Shown here: in pieces, positions 25,049 to 34,213 of the stretch
Layout of the letters: each line of letters starts with the position of its first letter
How positions within the stretch are numbered: the first letter of the stretch is position 1
From: an uncultured Lachnospiraceae bacterium
GTDB lineage: Bacteria > Bacillota_A > Clostridia > Lachnospirales > Lachnospiraceae
Direction: 5' to 3'
DNA: 64,000 bases
Assembly: GCA_905207905.1 (NCBI GenBank)
Contig: CAJLNC010000001.1
Coordinates: 13,802 to 77,801 of the forward strand
Position numbers and translations under genes: made by a program
The notes under the pieces: generated by a model
Database searches by the model: none
What the model was told of the DNA's origin: nothing
What the model saw: only the letters and a program-made list of their open reading frames with translations

Positions 25049-26446
25049 ATGGTGAGACGGGAGAGATATAAGAGGCTTATCATGTTTTTGGCTTCTCTGC
25101 TGGTGATCGGCCTTCAGACCATGAATTTTGCCTATGTCTGGTTTACAGAATATAACTATAAGGAAATTATGGGATTTCAGTACTGGCGCAGAGGACACTG
25201 GGCTTTGATTGTGTTTTATGCGTTTTTGGTATTTGTGATTTCGAAGCTTTTCGGAGCGCTCCGGGTAGGCTACATGCGGGTGCTGGATGTGATTATTTCC
25301 CAGATTTTGTCAGTGCTCTGCACCAACGTTGTGGCGTATCTGCAGCTGGCTCTCATCGGACGCTGGAAATTTCTGACTTATATAAAGCCCATGGTGTGGC
25401 TGACGGGAGTGAATCTTCTGATTGTGATCTGCTGGGTGGTATTTGTGCGGTGGATTTATGCAAAGATCTATCCGCCCAGACAGATGATCATGGTGTATGA
25501 CGCACCGTCGGAGAAGCTGCTTCGGGATATCTCCTCCAGGGCAGATAAATACGTGATCAGCGAGGCAGTACACCTTGGCAGGGGGATGGACTATATTAAG
25601 GAGCGGATCCCCCACTATCAGGGAGTGCTTATTGGAGATATGCCCTCCCATGAGCGCAATCTTTTGCTGAAATACTGCTTTGAGAAGAATATCCGTTGTT
25701 ACTGCTCTCCGAAGATTTCAGATATTATGATCATGAGTTCAGAGAAGATCCATCTTTTCGACACACCCCTGCTTCTGTTTCGGAATCGGGGGCTGACAGT
25801 GGAGCAGCAGGCCATCAAACGGTTTTTCGACATTGTGTGTTCGCTGGCCGGATTGATTCTGCTGTCACCGCTGCTGCTGCTGATTGCCCTTCTGGTAAAG
25901 GTCTATGATGGAGGCCCGGTATTTTATAAGCAGGAGCGTCTGACTCAGGATGGGAAGGTGTTTATGGTATACAAATTCCGGAGCATGAGGGTGGATTCTG
26001 AGAAGAACGGGGCCAGACTGGCCATGAAGAACGACAGCAGAGTGACGCCAGTGGGCCGGGTGCTGCGCAACATTCATTTTGACGAACTTCCCCAGCTTCT
26101 GAATATTCTGAAGGGAGAGATGTCTGTGGTGGGGCCCAGGCCGGAGCGGCCGGAGATCGCGGCCCAGTATGCCAAAGAGATACCGGAATTTCCTTACCGC
26201 CTGAAGGTGAAAGCCGGGCTTACCGGATACGCTCAGGTGTACGGAAAATATAATACCACCCCTTATGATAAATTGAAGCTGGATTTGACCTATATTCAGA
26301 ATTATTCCTTCTATCTGGATCTGCAGCTTATCGCTACTACGGCGAAGATCCTGTTTCAGAAGGAAAATACGGAGGGGGTGGAACAGTGGCAGGTAACGGC
26401 AGCTACCAGGGAACAGCACAAGGAGCAGGAGGGCAGCAAAAAATAA
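25049..26446 (+). CDS. Polyprenyl-phosphate sugar phosphotransferase (first copy)
   Basis: Initiating enzyme that moves a sugar-1-phosphate from a nucleotide sugar to undecaprenyl phosphate. The 465 residues show four N-terminal transmembrane helices, a cytosolic Rossmann-like region, a re-entrant helix (VCSLAGLILLSPLLLLIAL) and the catalytic bacterial sugar transferase domain with YKFRSM, DELPQLLNILKGEMS and VGPRPERPE. It overlaps the following GT2 gene by 61 bases. A second enzyme of the same type is at 45545, so this locus may prime two polymers. The sugar is unknown. Confidence 0.94.
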   Translation: MVRRERYKRLIMFLASLLVIGLQTMNFAYVWFTEYNYKEIMGFQYWRRGHWALIVFYAFLVFVISKLFGALRVGYMRVLDVIISQILSVLCTNVVAYLQLALIGRWKFLTYIKPMVWLTGVNLLIVICWVVFVRWIYAKIYPPRQMIMVYDAPSEKLLRDISSRADKYVISEAVHLGRGMDYIKERIPHYQGVLIGDMPSHERNLLLKYCFEKNIRCYCSPKISDIMIMSSEKIHLFDTPLLLFRNRGLTVEQQAIKRFFDIVCSLAGLILLSPLLLLIALLVKVYDGGPVFYKQERLTQDGKVFMVYKFRSMRVDSEKNGARLAMKNDSRVTPVGRVLRNIHFDELPQLLNILKGEMSVVGPRPERPEIAAQYAKEIPEFPYRLKVKAGLTGYAQVYGKYNTTPYDKLKLDLTYIQNYSFYLDLQLIATTAKILFQKENTEGVEQWQVTAATREQHKEQEGSKK

Positions 26447-27294
26447 AGGAAGGCCGTCCGGACGTTTCAGTGGTGATCCCGGTACACAATGGAGCAGGGA
26501 CGCTTTCTGCAGCACTGGATTCGGCGCTGGGACAGGAGGTGTCCCTGGAGATCCTGGTGGTGGACGATGCGTCCAGCGATAACCTGGAACAGGTGATGAA
26601 GCGGTATCAGGGGCTTCCCCAGGTACGGCTTTTGCGGAATGAAAAAAATCTGGGGGCTGCTTCCAGCAGAAATAAGGCAGTGAAAGAGGCCAGGGGAGAC
26701 TACGTGGCCTTTTTGGATTCTGATGATTTCTGGGCGGAGGGAAAGCTGAAAAAGCAGCTGAAGCTTTTAGAACAAGGGGACTTTTCCTTGTGCTGTACTG
26801 CAAGGGAACTGATGAGCAGCAAAGGAGAGCTGACCGGGAAGGTGATTCCCGTGAAGAAGGTGATTTCCTATAGGGATTTGCTGCATCACAACAGCATCAA
26901 CTGTTCCTCCGTACTGCTTCCCAGAGAGACAGCCCTGGAATTTCCTATGGAGCATGAAGACAGCCATGAGGATTACATTACCTGGCTGAAGATACTGAAA
27001 AAATATGGGCCAGGGGCGGGCATTAATGAGCCGCTGCTGAAATACCGGCTTTCCGCCAAGGGAAAATCAGGCAGCAAGTTAAAGTCTGCCCGCATGACCT
27101 TTCGGGTGTACCGGTATATGGGATTTGGCTGGGTTCAGTCCCTGGCCTGTTTCGTCAGCTACGCGTTCTGTGGAGTGACTAAGTATCTGAGAGCAGCCCT
27201 GGGAAGAAAAAGAACCGGAGAGACAGAGCTGGTTTTTCAGAGAGAGGGGCCGGAGGCAACGCCGGGGAAAGAGGTGGAAACTGGGGAAGAATAG
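26386..27294 (+). CDS. Family 2 glycosyltransferase
   Basis: A 302-residue GT-A enzyme: VSVVIPVHNGAGTL near residue 28, VVDDASSDN, and FLDSDDFW as the metal-binding acidic motif. A C-terminal hydrophobic helix and a charged tail follow. The GTG at 26386 follows GGAGGGGG, making the long overlap with the preceding gene; residues before 27 are low complexity and a later start is possible. It probably adds the second sugar after priming. Confidence 0.88.
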   Translation: MAGNGSYQGTAQGAGGQQKIKEGRPDVSVVIPVHNGAGTLSAALDSALGQEVSLEILVVDDASSDNLEQVMKRYQGLPQVRLLRNEKNLGAASSRNKAVKEARGDYVAFLDSDDFWAEGKLKKQLKLLEQGDFSLCCTARELMSSKGELTGKVIPVKKVISYRDLLHHNSINCSSVLLPRETALEFPMEHEDSHEDYITWLKILKKYGPGAGINEPLLKYRLSAKGKSGSKLKSARMTFRVYRYMGFGWVQSLACFVSYAFCGVTKYLRAALGRKRTGETELVFQREGPEATPGKEVETGEE

Positions 27295-27346
27295 GGAAGG
27301 GTTTCTGACAGAGGAGCTTCCCGGAGAAAAGGCTCTGGTTTCAGGA

Positions 27347-27375
27347 TTGAAACACCGGCAGATTCATGGTATGAT
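27347..27375 (+). promoter_or_regulatory. Promoter for the Wzm/Wzt export operon
   Basis: TTGAAA and TATGAT with a 17-base spacer, each one mismatch from consensus. It splits the two-gene head of the locus from the export operon. Confidence 0.75.
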
Positions 27376-27590
27376 AATATGATGACATCTGTGTCCACAG
27401 AGAACACGCCTCAATCCATGAGGTTTACTGGGGGTTCGGTGCTGTCCTCAATCAGCGTACACCCAATACGCTTCTGTCATCTGCCTTGAAAATCCGGCAG
27501 ATCTCTTAAATATAAAAACAAGGCTACCAGAGTAGAAGATGCTGCTGCAGGGGCGGCGGAAGATACAGCGTTTTGAAGGAGTAAACATTT
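27376..27590 (+). other. Long leader before the export operon
   Basis: About 215 transcribed bases without a gene. They include CCTCAATCCATGAGG and a clean ATCTGCC...GGCAGAT hairpin (27479-27502) followed by a weak T-rich stretch. No named RNA is recognised. A leader this long ahead of a 13-kb operon suggests attenuation or processive antitermination, which is inferred only. Confidence 0.4.
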
Positions 27591-28391
27591 ATGAATACAG
27601 CAAAGGAGCTGTTGGACAACCGGAAGATGATCTGGAAACTGTCCAAAAATGATTTTAAAACCAAATATGCGGGTTCCTATTTTGGAATTATATGGGCATT
27701 TATTCAGCCATTGGTAACAGTGATGATTTACATTGTGATCTTTCAGTTTGGATTTAAGGCGTCGCCCAGCGTGCCGGGCTATCCCTATGCCCTGACCCTC
27801 ACATCAGGGATCATTCCCTGGTTTTTCTTTTCAGAGGCGCTGTTAAACGGCACCAATTGTTTCCTGGAGTATTCCTATTTAGTGAAGAAGGTTGTGTTTA
27901 AGATCAGCATCCTGCCTATGGTGAAAGTGATCTCTTCTCTGTTTGTGCATCTGTTCTTTATGGGGCTGGTGTTTGTGGTGTTCGTGGCCTTTGGGAAGAT
28001 GCCGCCTGTGCAGTTTGTTCAGGTCATATACTATGCCCTGTGTACGTTCTGTCTCACCCTGGGCCTGGTATTTTTCACCTCCTCCATTGTACCCTTTTTC
28101 CGGGACTTTGGGCAGATTATCAATATCTGTCTTCAGGTGGGGATGTGGGCCTGCCCTATTATGTGGGACATGCAGCAGATGCTGGGGGATCATCCCCTGC
28201 TGATGAAGCTGGTGCGTCTAAATCCCATGGTGTATATTGTGGAGGGATACCGGGACTGCTACATCAATGGCGTCTGGTTCTGGGAAAAATGGCAGTACGG
28301 CCTGTATTTCTGGGCAGTGACCATTGTGTTGGGCTTGTTTGGCTTTAAGATCTTTAAAAAGCTGCGCATCCATTTTTCTGATGTGCTGTAG
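27591..28391 (+). CDS. ABC-2 polysaccharide export permease (Wzm/TagG type)
   Basis: Six-helix permease (266 residues) that forms the channel for lipid-linked glycan export with the ATPase encoded next. WKLSKNDFKTKYAGS is the amphipathic N-terminal gate segment and GIIWAFIQPLVTVMIY starts helix one. The C-terminal NPMVYIVEGYRD motif is typical of Wzm, RfbA and TagG proteins. AAGGAG precedes the ATG. The dimeric partner gene wzt lies 17 bases downstream. Confidence 0.95.
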   Translation: MNTAKELLDNRKMIWKLSKNDFKTKYAGSYFGIIWAFIQPLVTVMIYIVIFQFGFKASPSVPGYPYALTLTSGIIPWFFFSEALLNGTNCFLEYSYLVKKVVFKISILPMVKVISSLFVHLFFMGLVFVVFVAFGKMPPVQFVQVIYYALCTFCLTLGLVFFTSSIVPFFRDFGQIINICLQVGMWACPIMWDMQQMLGDHPLLMKLVRLNPMVYIVEGYRDCYINGVWFWEKWQYGLYFWAVTIVLGLFGFKIFKKLRIHFSDVL

Positions 28392-28408
28392 AGGAACCGG
28401 GAGGTAAG

Positions 28409-29698
28409 ATGAAAAGTCAGAATGCAGTAGAGATTAAGAATGTAAGTAAAGTATATAAATTGTTTGAGCGTCCTAAGGACCGGCTGAAAGAATCCCTGTC
28501 TTTTATCCACAAAAGCTATCATACCGACCACTTTGCTCTGGAGGGAGTGGATCTGGAGGTAAAGAAAGGGGAGGCGGTGGGCATCATCGGAACCAACGGT
28601 TCCGGGAAATCCACACTGTTAAAGATCATTACCGGGGTACTTCATCCTTCCGGCGGAAGTGTGGAGATCAATGGAAAGATCAGCGCTCTTCTGGAGCTGG
28701 GTGCTGGCTTTAACATGGAATATACGGGAATTGAAAATGTGTTTTTAAACGGTACCATGATGGGGTTTTCTGATGAGGAAATGGAGCAGAAACTGCCGGC
28801 CATCCTGGAATTTGCGGAGATTGGAGATTTTGTCCACCAGCCGGTGAAAACCTATTCCAGCGGCATGTTTGCCAGACTGGCCTTCGCGGTGGCTATCAAT
28901 GTGGAGCCGGATATCCTGATTGTGGATGAGGCTCTGAGCGTGGGGGATATTTTTTTCCAGGCCAAGTGTTATCGAAAATTTGATGAATTTAAAGAAGCCG
29001 GAAAGACGATTATCTTTGTGTCCCACGATATGGGGAGTGTGATCAAGTACTGTGACCGCGCGCTGCTTTTAAATAAGGGCAAGCCGGTGTTTGTGGGAAA
29101 GTGTTCCCAGGCAGTGGATATTTATAAGAAGATTCTGGCGAATCAGTATCATGAGGGGGATGAACCCGGAGGAGAAGAGCTGGCAGGGGCAGCAGGAGAA
29201 ACGGCGCTGGAGGAAGGAAAACCCTGGAAGGAGCAGCTGATCGTCAATGCTCATTTGGTAGATTACGGTCAGAAGGAAGCAGAGATTGTGGATTTTGCGG
29301 TGATGGATCACAAAGGTATGGTAACCTCCTCTGTGGATAAGGGAAAGAGCTTTAAGATCAAGATGAAGGTGCAGTTCCACCAGGACATTGACCATCCTAT
29401 TTTTGCCTACACGATCAAGGACCGGAAGGGAACGGAGATCACGGGAACCAATACGGTGCTGGAGAACTGCAACCTGGAACGGGGGCAGAAAGGACAGGAG
29501 GTAGTAGTGTGCTTTGAACAGGAGATGCATCTTCAGAGCGGCCAGTATCTGCTGTCTTTGGGATGCACAGGTTATCAGCTGGATCAGCTGGTGATTTACC
29601 ACAGGATTTATGATGCCTGCTTCCTGGAAGTATTTTCCAACAAGGATACAGTGGGCTACTTTGATATGGATGCAGCGGTAAGTTATGAGAAGCTTTGA
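28409..29698 (+). CDS. ABC polysaccharide export ATPase with Wzt C-terminal domain
   Basis: 429 residues. The ATPase domain (1-240) has Walker A GTNGSGKST at 61-69, signature YSSGMFARLAFAVA, Walker B ILIVDEALSVGD and the switch FVSHD. The C-terminal 170 residues (about 260-429) form a beta-sandwich like the Wzt glycan-binding domain (IKDRKGTEITGTNT, FEQEMHLQSGQYLLSLG). In E. coli O9a this domain recognises the capped end of the chain before export. The next gene encodes a probable capping enzyme, so recognition-coupled export is likely here too. Confidence 0.94.
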   Translation: MKSQNAVEIKNVSKVYKLFERPKDRLKESLSFIHKSYHTDHFALEGVDLEVKKGEAVGIIGTNGSGKSTLLKIITGVLHPSGGSVEINGKISALLELGAGFNMEYTGIENVFLNGTMMGFSDEEMEQKLPAILEFAEIGDFVHQPVKTYSSGMFARLAFAVAINVEPDILIVDEALSVGDIFFQAKCYRKFDEFKEAGKTIIFVSHDMGSVIKYCDRALLLNKGKPVFVGKCSQAVDIYKKILANQYHEGDEPGGEELAGAAGETALEEGKPWKEQLIVNAHLVDYGQKEAEIVDFAVMDHKGMVTSSVDKGKSFKIKMKVQFHQDIDHPIFAYTIKDRKGTEITGTNTVLENCNLERGQKGQEVVVCFEQEMHLQSGQYLLSLGCTGYQLDQLVIYHRIYDACFLEVFSNKDTVGYFDMDAAVSYEKL

Positions 29699-29714
29699 AA
29701 TAAAGGAGCGGCAA

Positions 29715-32018
29715 ATGACAGAGAAAATCGGCAATGTTTCCCTGAAACTGGATTATTATGAGGGACAGGATCTTTACAGTGACGGAGCAGTGGAGGAGGA
29801 GCTTTTAGAGGCGGTGAAAACCCATAGTCCGGAGGAGTTTCCGGAGCTGATCCGCAAAAAGGGAAGCTGGCCCTTTTTATACCATCTTTCAGAGCAGAGA
29901 GCCAATATCATTGACTGGTATCCCATGAAAGAAGGCGCTTCCGTGCTGGAGGTGGGAGCCGGATGCGGCGCTATTACCGGAGCTTTGACCCGCCGGGGAG
30001 GCCGGGTGGTGGCCAATGATCTTTCCAAGCGCCGCAGCCTGATCAATGCCTGGAGAAACCGGGAGGCTCAGAATTTGGAGATTATGGTGGGCAATTTTAA
30101 CACGGTGGCAGATTCTCTGGAGGAAAAGTTTGACTATATTACTCTGATCGGAGTGTTTGAATATGCGGAGAGCTACATTCAGGAGCCGAATCCGGGGCGG
30201 GCGTTTCTGGAGAAGATTAATCGCCTGCTTAAGGAGGATGGAGAGATTCTCATTGCCATTGAGAATCGGCTGGGCCTGAAGTATTTTGCAGGCTGCATGG
30301 AGGATCATAGAGGGCGGGCCTTTGAGGGAATCGAAGGGTACCCGAATACTGCAGGCGTCCGCACTTACAGCAAAGGGGAGCTGGAACAGCTTCTGAAGAG
30401 CAGCGGATTTACAGACTATGAATTTTATTATCCCTACCCGGACTATAAGCTTCCAGTGTCCGTTTATTCGGATGAGCGTCAGCCGGGAAAAGGGGAATTA
30501 TTAAATAATATAAGGAATTTTGACGGAGACCGCTATGTGCTCTTTGACGAGGGAAAGGCCTTTGACAGCATGGTGGGAACCGGGGATTTCCCCACGTTTT
30601 CCAATTCTTTTTTTGTGAGCGTAAAGAAAAAGAAGGATGGGGGAGGGGGATGTTCCGGAGAACGGGAAAGGGCCGGTGTCTTGGAAACGGATCAGATTTC
30701 CTACGTTAAATTTTCCCGGGAAAGGAGTCTGGCTTTCCAGATCGCTACCCTGATGGCAAAGCGGCAGGGAAAATACATGGTGGTAAAGCGGGCGCTGCAT
30801 CCGTCCGGAAAGAGACATATTGCCAGACTGGAGGAAAATCAGAGGATTCTTGCCGGGCTGTATTCAAAAGAGCAGCTTGCGGTGTGTCCCTGCCGGATCA
30901 ATGAAGCCGGGGAGGCAGAGTTTGTTTTCTGCCAGGGGAAAAATCTGGAGCAGGTGCTGGATGGACTGGTGAGAAAGAAGGATTTTGGAAACATCCGGAG
31001 GCTGGCAGAGTATCTCTATGAGATTTTGAAAACGGCCAAAGGTGTGGCCCCCTTTGCTTCCACAGCAGAGTTTGAACAGATGTTTGGGAAAGTGGAGCTT
31101 CCGGGAGAGCAGTTTGCGGCTCCCGTATCCAATCTGGATATGCTGTTTGCCAACCTGATTTGGTCCGGAGGGACAAAGAACGGCGAAAACGGGGGAGAGG
31201 GTGCAGAGCCTAAGCCAGGCTCCTCTTATGGGCAGCAGAAGGCAGAACTGACTCTGGTGGACTATGAGTGGGTATTTGATTTTATGATTCCCATTTCTTA
31301 TATTTATGCCAGAAGCATTCTCCTTCATGGAACTTTGCAGACGTTACCGAAAGAGCAGTTGGAGGAATTATACGGTATTGCAGGCATAAAGCCCAAGGAG
31401 GTGGCCCTCTATTATCAGATGGAGGTGCGCTTCCAGCAGTACGTTTCCGGGAAGGATGAGATTCATGTGCTGTCTAAGGTCTACCCCCTAATGCGTACCA
31501 GAAATTTTCTGCTGGAATACTGGAATACGGATCAGGTATATTTTCCGGTCCGGGTGCTGGGTATTTTAAAAGAGAATCCGGAAAAAGAAGAAGAATTGTA
31601 TTTTGGCCTGAATTATCTCCAGGAGGTTTGGGGGACGCTGAAGATTCGGGACACAGAGCGCTATCAGGCATTTGTGCTGTGCCCCGGGGATGCAGACTGT
31701 ATTGTGCAGCTTCGGCAGCTTAGAGGAGACGGAGAGGACATTTCACTCTCCTCCCATAACGGGGAGCTGCAGCTGGGAGAGGATTATTATTTTCGGAAGG
31801 ATCCCAGGATGATTGTGGAAAATAGGGACTATGAGACGCTGGAGTTTTCCTATTTCATGTATCACAGAAATGACGGGCTGATCTCTCAGGTGATGGATTT
31901 AAGAATCCTGGAGAAGGAACTGCGCAGACAGCTGGCTTTCAGCAGACAGAAGCCTCACCAGAAGGTGATTCGAAAGACCAGAGAACTGCTGAATAAGAAG
32001 AGGAATGAAGGACAATGA
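29715..32018 (+). CDS. WbdD-like methyltransferase-kinase chain terminator
   Basis: A 767-residue multidomain protein. Residues about 45-300 are a SAM methyltransferase: VLEVGAGCGAIT at 77-88, IENRLGLKYFAG at 182-193, YPYPDYKLP near 240. Residues about 328-560 look like a protein-kinase fold: YVKFSRER, a lysine in MVVKRA (K358), a paired acid in RLEEN, catalytic loop SNLDMLFANL (D475, N480) and metal site LVDYEW (D516). The rest is a beta-rich domain and a basic C-terminal helix. This order matches WbdD, which phosphorylates and methylates the end of polymannose in E. coli O9a. ATG at 29715 has AAGGAG six bases upstream. The homology is judged by eye. Confidence 0.8.
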   Translation: MTEKIGNVSLKLDYYEGQDLYSDGAVEEELLEAVKTHSPEEFPELIRKKGSWPFLYHLSEQRANIIDWYPMKEGASVLEVGAGCGAITGALTRRGGRVVANDLSKRRSLINAWRNREAQNLEIMVGNFNTVADSLEEKFDYITLIGVFEYAESYIQEPNPGRAFLEKINRLLKEDGEILIAIENRLGLKYFAGCMEDHRGRAFEGIEGYPNTAGVRTYSKGELEQLLKSSGFTDYEFYYPYPDYKLPVSVYSDERQPGKGELLNNIRNFDGDRYVLFDEGKAFDSMVGTGDFPTFSNSFFVSVKKKKDGGGGCSGERERAGVLETDQISYVKFSRERSLAFQIATLMAKRQGKYMVVKRALHPSGKRHIARLEENQRILAGLYSKEQLAVCPCRINEAGEAEFVFCQGKNLEQVLDGLVRKKDFGNIRRLAEYLYEILKTAKGVAPFASTAEFEQMFGKVELPGEQFAAPVSNLDMLFANLIWSGGTKNGENGGEGAEPKPGSSYGQQKAELTLVDYEWVFDFMIPISYIYARSILLHGTLQTLPKEQLEELYGIAGIKPKEVALYYQMEVRFQQYVSGKDEIHVLSKVYPLMRTRNFLLEYWNTDQVYFPVRVLGILKENPEKEEELYFGLNYLQEVWGTLKIRDTERYQAFVLCPGDADCIVQLRQLRGDGEDISLSSHNGELQLGEDYYFRKDPRMIVENRDYETLEFSYFMYHRNDGLISQVMDLRILEKELRRQLAFSRQKPHQKVIRKTRELLNKKRNEGQ

Positions 32019-32989
32019 TGGATGTATCAATCGTGATACCTACAAAAAATGCGGGAAAACAGTTTGAGCAGGTGCTTCAGGCAGTATTTAACCAGAAAAC
32101 TTCCTATACCTATGAGGTGATCTGCGTGGATTCCGGTTCCAAGGACCAAACTGTGGAGCTAATCAGGAAATATCCCTGCCGCCTGTTCCAGATACCGGCC
32201 TCAGAATTTGGCCATGGAAAGACCAGAAATTACGGGGCCTCCAAGGGGACAGGCACCTATATTGTGTTTATCACCCAGGATGCCATGCCGGCTTCCGATA
32301 CCTGGCTTCAGAATTTTATTGATGCCATGGAGATGGATCGGGATATTGCGGGAGGTTTTGGCATTCATTATCCATATCCTGGGTGCAATCTTCTGGATGT
32401 CCGGGATTTGGCCAGTCATTTTAAAGGCTTTGGAGAGGACAATACCATTTACTGGCTGGAGGATAAGGAGCGCTATGAGAGAGAGGAAGGATACCGCCAT
32501 TTTCTGGCTTTTTTCTCTGACAACAATTCCTGTCTCCGCAGATCCGTGTGGGAAAAATATCCTTATGAAAATGTGAATTTTGCGGAGGATCAGCTGTGGG
32601 CCAAGAAAATGATCGAGCTGGGGTATAAAAAGGTGTACTGTCCTTTTGCTCCGGTGTATCATTCCCACAATTACAAGGCGGCCACTTATTTTGCCAGGTA
32701 TTATGATGAGTACAAGGCGCTCTATGAGCTGCATCACTTTGAGATCGCAGACCACTGGAAGCGCCTGCCGGGGATGCTTTACCGGCAGGTGCGGGGAGAC
32801 TGCGCATATATTAAGCATCTGGATATGAAATTAAGCAAAAAAGTGTATTGGGCATTCTATTCCCTGTTCCGGAATTTCGGACGTTTTTACGGCGGATATC
32901 TGGGGGGGAAGTACCATGGATACAGCGGGAAAAAGCAGCAGTTTTTGGATCGCCATATTTCCCAGCAGTACCGCCAGAAGAAAGGTTGA
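32015..32989 (+). CDS. Family 2 glycosyltransferase, rhamnosyltransferase-like
   Basis: 324 residues. VSIVIPTKNAG at the N-terminus, VDSGSKDQT, and EFGHGKTRNYGA, the HGxTRN motif common in rhamnosyltransferases of this group. ITQDAMP takes the place of the acidic metal motif, and NFAEDQLWAKK carries the likely catalytic acid. The start overlaps the preceding stop (ATGATG). It probably extends the chain on the cytoplasmic side of the membrane. Confidence 0.9.
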   Translation: MMDVSIVIPTKNAGKQFEQVLQAVFNQKTSYTYEVICVDSGSKDQTVELIRKYPCRLFQIPASEFGHGKTRNYGASKGTGTYIVFITQDAMPASDTWLQNFIDAMEMDRDIAGGFGIHYPYPGCNLLDVRDLASHFKGFGEDNTIYWLEDKERYEREEGYRHFLAFFSDNNSCLRRSVWEKYPYENVNFAEDQLWAKKMIELGYKKVYCPFAPVYHSHNYKAATYFARYYDEYKALYELHHFEIADHWKRLPGMLYRQVRGDCAYIKHLDMKLSKKVYWAFYSLFRNFGRFYGGYLGGKYHGYSGKKQQFLDRHISQQYRQKKG

Positions 32990-32992
32990 ACT

Positions 32993-34213
32993 ATGGATAA
33001 CAGAGATTTAGTGGGAAGAATGAAACGGTATTACAAAAAAAATGGTTTAAAAAAAACGCTGAAGCGCTGCGTCACCAAGCCGGAGCCGCCCAAACAGCAG
33101 ATCTTGGATTTCTGGAATTTTATCGTGGATACAAAGGAGATTCCTTTTTCCGCGGAGGAGGCAGAAGGATGCAGAGGCGGACAAAAGATCGTCAACTGGA
33201 TTGTGCCGGAGTTCGGTAAGGGTTCCGGAGGCCATATTAATATCTTCCGTTTTATTTCCGCGCTGGAGCGCAGAGGTATTCACAACCGGGTCTATGTGTA
33301 CCGGGCGGTGGAGTTGACGGATGACGAAAAGCTCCATACTCTGCTGCGGGAACATTTTTCTATTTTAGATCCCCGGGTGGAGAGCTGCTGTGATGCAGGA
33401 AAGGCAAAATTTGCTCACGCTACGGTGGCCACCTCCTGGATTACTGCCTATTTTGTGAAGAATTTTAACAATACCATCTCAAAGTTTTACTTTATTCAGG
33501 ATTTTGAACCCTATTTTTATGCCAGAGGATCTGAGTACTCCTTTGCGGAAAATACTTACACCTTCGGATTTCGGGGCATTACTGCAGGAGACTGGCTGAA
33601 AAATCTGGTGGAGCGAGAGTATGGGATGAAGGCGGACAGCTTTGGATTTTCCTATGACCGGGATCTTTATCAGCCAAAGAAAAAGACGGAAGGCGGACAG
33701 AGGGTGTTTTTTTACGCACGGCCGGTAACACCAAGGCGGGACTGGGAGCTGGGACTTTTGGCGCTTAATGAGCTTTGCCGCAGGATGCCTCAGGTGGAGG
33801 TGGTGTTCGCAGGCTGGGATGTGAGCAGCTACGAGATTCCCTTTGCTCATAAAAATCTGGGAATCGTATCTTTGGAGAATCTTTCTGACCTGTATGCTCA
33901 GTGCGATCTGTGCCTGATCATCTCCAGCACCAATCTGTCTTTGCTTCCTCTGGAAGTGATGGGATCCGGCAGCGTGGCAGTATGCTCCAAGGGAGAGAAC
34001 AGCTCCTGGCTGGTAGATGAGGAAAATGCAGTGATGGTGGATTTTGAACCCAATCAGATTGCAGATACCATGGAATTTTATCTGACCCATCCAGAGGAGC
34101 TGGAGCGGATCCGTCAGAAGGGCATCGCTTTTGCAGAAGGGACTTCCTGGGAGCGGGAGGCAGATAAGGTTTATGAAGCTATATTGAAAGGAATCAGGGA
34201 AGATGAAGGCTAA
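32993..34213 (+). CDS. WsaF-like rhamnosyltransferase
   Basis: 406 residues, GT-B fold. Motifs VNWIVPEFGKGSGGHINIFR, FYFIQDFEPYFYARG and AGDWLKNLV in the N-terminal domain, then FYARPVTPRRDWELGL, SLEVM-like LLPLEVMGSG and TSWEREA at the C-terminus. They match WsaF, a rhamnosyltransferase of the S-layer glycan of Geobacillus. It supports a rhamnose-containing product. It starts four bases after the preceding gene and overlaps the following epimerase gene by 11 bases. Confidence 0.88.
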   Translation: MDNRDLVGRMKRYYKKNGLKKTLKRCVTKPEPPKQQILDFWNFIVDTKEIPFSAEEAEGCRGGQKIVNWIVPEFGKGSGGHINIFRFISALERRGIHNRVYVYRAVELTDDEKLHTLLREHFSILDPRVESCCDAGKAKFAHATVATSWITAYFVKNFNNTISKFYFIQDFEPYFYARGSEYSFAENTYTFGFRGITAGDWLKNLVEREYGMKADSFGFSYDRDLYQPKKKTEGGQRVFFYARPVTPRRDWELGLLALNELCRRMPQVEVVFAGWDVSSYEIPFAHKNLGIVSLENLSDLYAQCDLCLIISSTNLSLLPLEVMGSGSVAVCSKGENSSWLVDEENAVMVDFEPNQIADTMEFYLTHPEELERIRQKGIAFAEGTSWEREADKVYEAILKGIREDEG

